23,950 nt of DNA, taken from positions 1 through 23,950 of the forward strand of contig JAUCBJ010008060.1 in the NCBI GenBank assembly GCA_032718475.1, given 5' to 3'. Each line of letters starts with the position of its first letter. Position 1 is the first letter of the stretch. The DNA is from Nemertoderma westbladi. Taxonomy: Eukaryota; Xenacoelomorpha; Nemertodermatida; Nemertodermatidae. Shown in pieces: positions 18,725 through 23,950 of the stretch. The translations under genes and the position numbers were made by a program. The notes beneath the pieces were generated by a model. The model was not told the origin of the DNA, made no database searches, and saw only the letters and a program-made list of their open reading frames with translations.

Positions 18725-19022
18725 ATAATAATAATAACATTTATGTTAGTCATTGCAGGCGCACTTATCCAGGTTCCCATTATAGCGCTGGGTTGGCGTA
18801 GGCAATAATGTCTTCAGTAAAATGAGAGTTTCATAATGTTTCCGCACTTCTAAATTTATTAAATAAACCGACTCGTTGGTTATCGTTTCCATAATGTCCA
18901 AAGTGTCTTGCCTAGGGACACAACAGTGCGAATTTTCTACAGCCTTTCGTCGGATTTGAACCTGCGCTGCTAAACACTTGCGAAAGCGGTTCTGGGGCCA
19001 TATCCACTCGGACACTGGAAGG
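18725..19022 (-). mobile_element. tRNA-derived SINE
   Basis: On the minus strand a tRNA-Ser/Leu-like head carries an A box (gtgtccgagtgga, complement of 19003-19015) and a B box (ggttcaaatcc, complement of 18952-18962). Acceptor-like arms ccttcc / gaaagg pair at 5 of 6 positions. The body holds gttgtgtccctaggcaagac (complement of about 18905-18924) and taatgggaacctggataag (complement of 18764-18782), words I recognise as common in invertebrate SINE bodies. It ends in an ATT microsatellite (complement of 18726-18740). The T stem is poorly paired, so this is a retroposon, not a working tRNA gene. Family name is not assigned. Confidence 0.72.
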
Positions 19023-19429
19023 TGGGTTGCTGTGATAGAATTGATGGGGGTAGGTAGGTTTTTAGGGCTGGGTGGGAATGTGGAAAAGTGAGTGAATGTG
19101 TTGGGAGGGGGGGGGAGGGGGGGGGGGGTTGTTGGTGAGCAAACTGGGTAGGAAGGAAGGTGGAGGTGGGATGGTGCCAGCGGGATGTGGGAGGGAGGAT
19201 AGTGGGAGGGTTGGAGAAGGGAAGTAGGTAGGAAGATAGGTGGATGGGAAGGTGGGAGGGTGGGAAGATGGGTGAACCAGAATCGTAACGTGGTTGGCAG
19301 GTTTGGAAGGGGTGGGAGGGTTTTTTGGTTAGAAGTTGGATGGGTAGTGGTGAGAAGGAGGGGGGGGGGGGGGGGGGGGGGGTCAGTAGGTGGCTTAGAC
19401 TGAGTTGGTGGTGGATTTGAGTTTAAAGT
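19023..19429. repeat. G-rich, C-poor low-complexity tract
   Basis: The plus strand is almost devoid of C and built of ggtggga, ggaagg and long G runs: GGG-A-G9-A-G12 at 19103-19128 and 23 G at 19360-19382. It contains many possible G-quadruplex motifs. The long minus-strand frame through it (Pro/Ser/His-rich) is repeat-driven. Confidence 0.85.
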
Positions 19430-19676
19430 TGGTAGGTTGGATGGTTGGTGAGGTAGGTGGGATGGTTGGTGAGGTAGGTTGGATGGTTGGTGAGGTAGGT
19501 GGGATGGTTGGTGAGGTAGGTTGGATGGTTGGTGAGGTAGGTGGGATGGTTGGTGAGGTAGGTTGGATGGTTGGTGAGGTAGGTGGGATGGTTGGTGAGG
19601 TAGGTTGGATGGTTGGTGAGTTAGGTGGGATGGTTGGTGAGGTAGGTTGGATGGTTGGTGAGGTAGGTGGGATGGG
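19430..19676. repeat. 21-bp minisatellite with 42-bp higher-order period
   Basis: About 12 units of gatggttggtgaggtaggtg with alternating forms (ggttggatgg versus ggtgggatgg), so the real period is 42 bp, about six copies. A 21-bp period keeps frames open on both strands, producing GEVGWMV-type and HQPSNLP-type artificial proteins. Confidence 0.95.
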
Positions 19677-19799
19677 ATGAAATCTGACAAGACGACTTTA
19701 ACCGTTAAGACATATCCGGCGAGTTACACAGTATTCCCAATCAGTACATTATGTTATCCAGACCTTTGATAGGATTGGTATTTTGAACGCAACTTGATA

Positions 19800-20235
19800 A
19801 CTTGAACCCCACAAACAATAAACGAATTAGTACTTGTAAGGGTTATAAGATAGACTACTACTATTATGACCAGCATGCTGCATTGCAGCTGAATTATATA
19901 TATATTACATATAATATTAAGAATGCTGTGCCGGCTCCTGTCGACAAAATTGCGCCGCCACAACTCCCTCTCACCCATGACATTTGCTTGATCATCCGCA
20001 TCTTCAAGGCCAGTTTCCTTTAAGATGCGTCTCAAGGAAGTCATGGGCTGTCCACCACGCTACCATGTCCTCCATGTCCACCTATGTCACTCCATGAGGC
20101 TGCCAAAGTACAAGATTATGCACTGGCTGGTCCTCACGGCGAAAGCAATGTCCCGCAAAGCGGAGGCGGCTTTGTTCTAGTGTCAAGCTTGGGGAACCAA
20201 TGAGATGCCTCCAATGTTATATAGTGTGTGGTTGG
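19800..20235 (-). pseudogene. LINE remnant: C-terminal end of reverse-transcriptase ORF
   Basis: The minus-strand frame from 20183 gives RLRFAGHCFRRED...LVLWQPHG, the conserved tail motif of many LINE ORF2 proteins. It then hits a stop (complement of 20082-20084), and a shift of frame is needed to reach RRILKETGLEDADDQANVMG and GERELWRR (from about 20044 to 19925). The presumed 3' UTR continues to about 19800. Stop plus frameshift show it is dead. Confidence 0.8.
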
Positions 20236-20759
20236 AGATGTGTGCATTGCAGCTCTCCCAGCCAAAAAAAAATGATGAAAAAAGGAAAACAAATTAAAAA
20301 AAAAAAAAGGATAGCATGCAGTGTAAAAAAAGGACAAAAATGATCGGAAACGGTTTAAAAAAGGGAAAAACTGAATGGATATTATCTATAAAAAAAAAAG
20401 GATAGTAAACATTATTTCATTAACCTTATAGGCCTATTACGAAACGTCATTGTTTTAAATGACAGGAAGAGATCAAAGTAAGTTAAAAAATAGAAACACA
20501 GAAAGAGAACAACCACGGCAATGGCAATATAATTAACAGAACATACATTATCAATGAAATAAGAACTGTTTAAAAACTATTACGAAATTTTCACCATTTT
20601 TGCCTTGTTATCAGTGATGGTTCAGCTCGGCCGGTTGATGGTCATTGATAGAGCTTTATCAAACGCTTGTAATTAGAACTTTAGTTTGAAAGTGATTTAA
20701 AAACTTCGGTACGGATTTCCGCCGGTTGTGGCTACATTTATATAAAAACAAAAATACTT
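20236..20759. other. A-rich insert/spacer between LINE fragments
   Basis: 20270-20400 is strongly A-rich with recurring aaaaaggatag motifs (near 20310 and 20397). No gene was seen. The missing LINE piece between the flanking fragments should be much shorter than this, so the region is either an insertion or a replaced segment. Confidence 0.5.
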
Positions 20760-21137
20760 CTAGACCCAATCAAAGTCCAACCATCTCCAGGGGATAACGG
20801 ATGCAAATAACAGCTGATTACGAAATAATCGGACTTTAAGTTTCTGATGAATTCTATGTGACTTCCAAATCCTGGAAAGCCCATTCAAGGCTGCCCAGTG
20901 CCATTCCCTTACGTATTCGAAGTTCCTCACCTGACTTCGGGATCCATGATACCAGGTAACAGAAGTCGTCCCATGATCAAGTATACCATCCGTGAGTTTA
21001 TGCTCATCCATCCGGCCAGAGACGTGCTGAGGACTTTCGAAGTTAACTGTCAAAATTTTAGTCTTTCTGGAGTTAATAATAAGACCAACACGATAAGAAG
21101 CAGCCTGTTCCAATGAGCTGAGGAACCGTTGGGCCCA
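20760..21137 (-). pseudogene. LINE remnant: reverse-transcriptase thumb region
   Basis: The minus-strand frame reads WAQRFLSSLEQAASYRVGLIINSRKTKIL and ends with IWKSHRIHQKLKVRLFRNQLL. This is the part of LINE ORF2 just after the YADD box (the GLxIN-xxKTK motif) through the region before the C-terminal tail. It is in the same orientation as, and directly upstream of, the fragment at 19800-20235, so both may be one broken element. The YADD core is absent. The break at about 21137 coincides with the edge of the fold-back element. Confidence 0.8.
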
Positions 21138-21844
21138 TGTGAAGAATACCAGACTTTGTGCCGTTATATTTCACTTTGCAGTTACCCCCATGTGAAGAAT
21201 ACCAGGTTTTTACAAAAAACACAGGTTACAGAAGGGCTGAATCTAACCAAAACAATAAACGAATTAGTATATGTGCAGGTTATAAGGTTTTTTTTTTTTT
21301 TTTAACGTATATTAATCCAAATAAATGGAGCAATTGGGCAACAAGCTCTAAAGCTTATAAATGCCCTCTTGCCGATTAATTACATATTTATGTTTATTGC
21401 ACCACAGACACAGATAAATGTTAAATGAAACAAAAACACACTTTGTTATCCACTATACGTGATACACATCACACACACCAAACGCACCACACGTACGGTT
21501 ATAAGGTTATAAGAAATAAGCGCTATAAAACACTTAATAAAGATATATTAAAAAAAATGAAAAATCTTCATATATAAAATTCCAATTAAGATTCGACCGA
21601 AAAGTGAAATCCTGGTATTCTTCACATGGACAGGGCCGCTTTAACGCCTGAATTACTGCAGTAGTAGGCAGCTAGGGGTCCCGGGTTGAAAGGGGCCCAC
21701 AAATTTGTGAAGTGTGAATGTGTATTGCAAAATACAAAGCCTTAAAAAAAAGCCCCACCCGGCACCCAATTTCCATTTTATATCACAACTGCAAAGTGAA
21801 ATATAACGGCACAAAGTTATTCAAAGTATTCTTCACATGGGCCC
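21131..21844. mobile_element. Nested fold-back element with long terminal inverted repeats
   Basis: Outer arms: gggcccatgtgaagaatac (21131-21149) with its complement at 21826-21844. Next is a 31-bp perfect inverted repeat, 21153-21183 with 21787-21817. Inner arms: ccatgtgaagaataccagg (21188-21206) with its complement at 21611-21629. The interior has no transposase-like ORF and holds a T17-type run near 21287-21304. This arrangement fits a non-autonomous DNA element (MITE or foldback). No target-site duplication could be fixed. Confidence 0.75.
21223..21257 (+). repeat. 35-bp inverted repeat, left copy
   Basis: It starts aggttacagaagggctg and is a perfect reverse complement of 23626-23660, 2.4 kb away. 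The right end overlaps a motif (aacaataaacgaattag, 21251-21286) also present in direct orientation at 19814-19849 beside the LINE remnant. Confidence 0.95.
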
Positions 21845-23127
21845 ATTTATTTATTTATTTATTTGGCTGTTCAAAAAATATTTATATCTTACATATAGCA
21901 CCAATTACCAATCATAGACAGATAAGACCATGCCTGATTAGAGAATACCATTGAAACGAAATAGAAGGACCCTTAATGGTAGGCAACTGATAACAAAAGC
22001 CAATCTCATAAATGTTCATTCCAGAACATGTAAATATTTAATACGAGGTGAACCAGAAGTCGAGAGATATGCTATGGGTAACATTTATTGTGTTAATTTC
22101 TCACCTTGACTCGGCTTCCCAGCTCGACTGGGCCGTCTACTGGGCAGCTAGCCAGGCAACCAATAGGGTGAAGGTGAGTTTGTTATAAAGATTCTCTGGC
22201 TCGCTACATAGCTGTCTGGGGGCATGTTAGGTTAGGTAGTCCAGTGGAGGTCAATGTGATGTTCAGAGAAAGGGCTTACTTCAATAACAATACACCATAA
22301 TAATTATAATAATAAATGTTGTATTTTTTTTCCCTTGGTGTGCTTTGGTACGTTATTTATGGGTATGTTAATTGCTCATAATCGTATTGTGCATAATTAT
22401 TATATTGTTAATAATATTTTAATAATTATTTTATTAACTTATTTTAATCACTGTGCCGTATCTTTATGACAGTATAATTTTTTTTGTTACTTTCTTTTTG
22501 TAGAATAAAATCACGTAAAATCTCACAGTGTCCCATAGAATGTTAAATAATATTTAAAGTGTTTAAAGCAAAGCATTATAATACATATATAAAGTTGAGT
22601 GAAAATAATGCAAGGGTCTCATTTCGAAGTATACAGTAATAAATAGTAAATTATTCCCGTATACAATTAATATTTTTCAGTGTTTCAATCTTGAAAGTTA
22701 TTTTGAAATATTTATCTTATTTACCGTTAATCTGTAAACCCATAACCCGAAATCCGTTCATTCTGTGTTGACCGTATTTACATTTCTTTAGAAATAGATT
22801 TATCTGAAGTCATTCACGAGTTATGTAGTCACAAGGCTAGGAAAATGCTTTAAATTTGTGTTTATGTAATTGTTATGTCTAATTGATTTACCAATATATT
22901 TTTCAAATTTATATCACATTTCCACATTATTTCCCAGTATGTCATTTCGCCACATGTGTACGATGTCAGTATGTCTATTTATGCCTAAATATATAAATGA
23001 CATCTTAGGATGGTGTAATCTTAGGAACAAAATTAATATCTGAAAAAATGGATTTGGGGCCGACCTTTAGGAAGGCCTACATTCAAAAGCAACTATGTGG
23101 AATTTCGTAACAAGGTGAATTTTTTAT
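21845..23127. other. Mostly AT-rich spacer
   Basis: A tttattt microsatellite directly follows the fold-back element. A 39-codon frame at 22069-22188 is described as a finding. From 22300 on the sequence is AT-rich with no gene, RNA or element that I can support. Confidence 0.5.
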
Positions 23128-23153
23128 GGGGGGGGGGGGGGGGGGGGGGGGGG
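23128..23153. repeat. Run of 26 G
   Basis: Uninterrupted homopolymer flanked by AT-rich DNA. The Pro-rich minus-strand frame across it is an artefact. Confidence 0.95.
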
Positions 23154-23240
23154 CAAAGGCAAATGGACAATAAATTCGTCTTTGTGTCTCACCAAACCAA
23201 ACAAAATGGCTGCAAGCCACGACCTCTGGAACCAGAGACT

Positions 23241-23300
23241 GGTGGGACTAAATAAGTTTATAACCTGGGTGGTGGGTCTAAATAAGTTTATAACCTGGTA
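23241..23300. repeat. 30-bp tandem duplication
   Basis: Two copies of a unit containing aataagtttataacctgg (23241-23270, 23271-23300), differing at very few positions (ggtgggact versus ggtgggtct). Confidence 0.9.
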
Positions 23301-23567
23301 AGGCACGTGCTCCACTGGTACGTCGTAAGTCATGAGTCAAAATAATGGGAGGGTCTCCACAGGTCAGTCATAAACTTGTGACCCATAAGTCGAAAGTGAT
23401 TTATGTCCCATGTTACATCTTTTGACTTACGACTCATGACCTATGCGCAGCCCATGTGAGGCATGCCAGGATTGGTCACGTTGCGGTCGACTTGTGATTG
23501 ACGCATCTTATATATCGAATGATTTTCGATCTTTTTACTTTATCTCTAGTGGAGCACGGGCCTTATA
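23299..23567. mobile_element. Candidate short fold-back (MITE-like) element
   Basis: The ends taaggcacgtgctccact (23299-23316) and agtggagcacgggccttata (23548-23567) are inverted with one or two mismatches. The interior holds shuffled inverted copies of gtaagtc / catgagtc (23324-23342 and about 23420-23442). No ORF is present. Confidence 0.55.
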
Positions 23568-23625
23568 GACAGCTGAGGGTACTTTGGCTGGCGTTATATA
23601 TCCTGTACAGTATACTAATGTCGGC

Positions 23626-23660
23626 TATTGTTTTGGTTAGATTCAGCCCTTCTGTAACCT
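23626..23660 (-). repeat. 35-bp inverted repeat, right copy
   Basis: Perfect reverse complement of 21223-21257. A diverged direct relative of the left copy with its flank (caggttttcac ... ggactgaatt) occurs at about 23878-23935. Confidence 0.95.
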
Positions 23661-23709
23661 AGTGTCTTTGCTGAAGACTAACTCAGAAATGTGTGAGCTG
23701 GTTCTTTTC

Positions 23710-23950
23710 TGTGATTCTTCACATGGGGCTAACTGCTTAGTGAAAGATAACGGCAGAATGTCTGGTATATCTTCACATGGGCCAATTAAATGTCGACCGA
23801 AAAGCGAATACCGGTATTCTTCACATGTGCGGTGCCTTTCCCGCCCATATTAAAACTAGGTTTTCACTTTTCGGTCGAACACCAGGTTTTCACTAATAAC
23901 CCAGGTAACTGATGGACTGAATTAAGATTGAATCTATGGGCGTATGTAGA
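23710..23950. repeat. Cluster of cttcacatg repeats at window end
   Basis: Three copies of cttcacatg lie near 23720, 23772 and 23819. A 36-bp segment (cgaccgaaaagcgaa through ttcacatg, 23793-23827) matches 21594-21629 in direct orientation, and its first half recurs inverted at about 23862-23878. Same repeat family as the fold-back element; it probably continues past the window edge. Confidence 0.75.

Noticed and set aside
18625-18808. Terminal exon of a tetraspanin-like gene
   Set aside because: The hydrophobic segment and following stop fall inside the antisense SINE; resemblance to a tetraspanin C-terminus is superficial. Kept only as a low-score finding.
18940-19022. Functional tRNA-Ser gene on the minus strand
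   Set aside because: A and B boxes are present, but the T stem is poorly paired and the sequence continues into a SINE body.
18746-19690. 314-codon minus-strand Pro/His/Ser-rich protein and its plus-strand Gly/Val/Met counterpart
   Set aside because: Both come from the 21-bp-period minisatellite, the poly(G) tract and the SINE. A period divisible by three keeps frames open on both strands without selection.
22014-22031. Steroid-receptor-like palindrome atgttcattccagaacat
   Set aside because: A single 6-bp inverted pair with non-standard spacing is expected by chance in a window of this size.
23124-23333. Minus-strand frame ending in polyproline
   Set aside because: It is produced by the 26-G run and a 30-bp tandem duplication.

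Overview
The window is about 24 kb of AT-rich animal nuclear DNA. It holds two long intron-free protein genes set in a dense field of transposon remnants, inverted repeats and tandem arrays. There is no operon structure, and the genes are typical animal genes (a ribosome-biogenesis factor and a BK-type potassium channel). Abundant palindromic TAGGCCTA motifs, non-LTR retrotransposon remnants and a tRNA-derived SINE suggest a marine invertebrate, most likely a deuterostome such as an echinoderm. That placement is inference, not proof.

Layout. 1-2500: a 5'-truncated LINE on the minus strand with an intact 787-codon endonuclease-tail/reverse-transcriptase ORF. 2731-3050: eight copies of a 40-bp minisatellite. 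4346-6343 (minus): a complete, uninterrupted SDA1/SDAD1 homologue. 6500-7000: a GC-rich, CpG-rich stretch upstream of SDAD1, with three tandem 31-bp hairpin units and NRF1-like sites. 7086-14340: gene-poor AT-rich DNA with many repeats. These include a three-copy C-tract-bearing repeat (two copies inverted around a 30-bp perfect palindrome), a 137-nt hairpin, a three-copy repeat studded with TTCTAGAA palindromes, and a TAGGCCTA array. 14347-15147: about 50 copies of a 16-bp satellite ending 70 bp before the next gene.

15217-18408 (plus): a single-exon 1063-residue Slo1-like (BK) potassium channel with S0-S6, the pore, both RCK domains and a recognisable but altered calcium bowl. One of the main S4 gating arginines is replaced by threonine. 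18725-19022: a tRNA-derived SINE (minus). 19020-19682: a strongly strand-asymmetric G-rich tract with a 21/42-bp minisatellite. 19800-21137: broken LINE fragments (minus). 21131-23950: nested fold-back repeats sharing a cccatgtgaagaatacc core, including a 35-bp perfect inverted repeat spanning 2.4 kb.

The two host genes show no sign of working together. SDAD1 acts in pre-60S ribosome assembly and the channel in membrane excitability. What they share is that both families are normally multi-exon in animals, while both copies here read through without introns. Retroposition, with retained or selected coding capacity, is the simplest reading for both and is the main biological point of the window.
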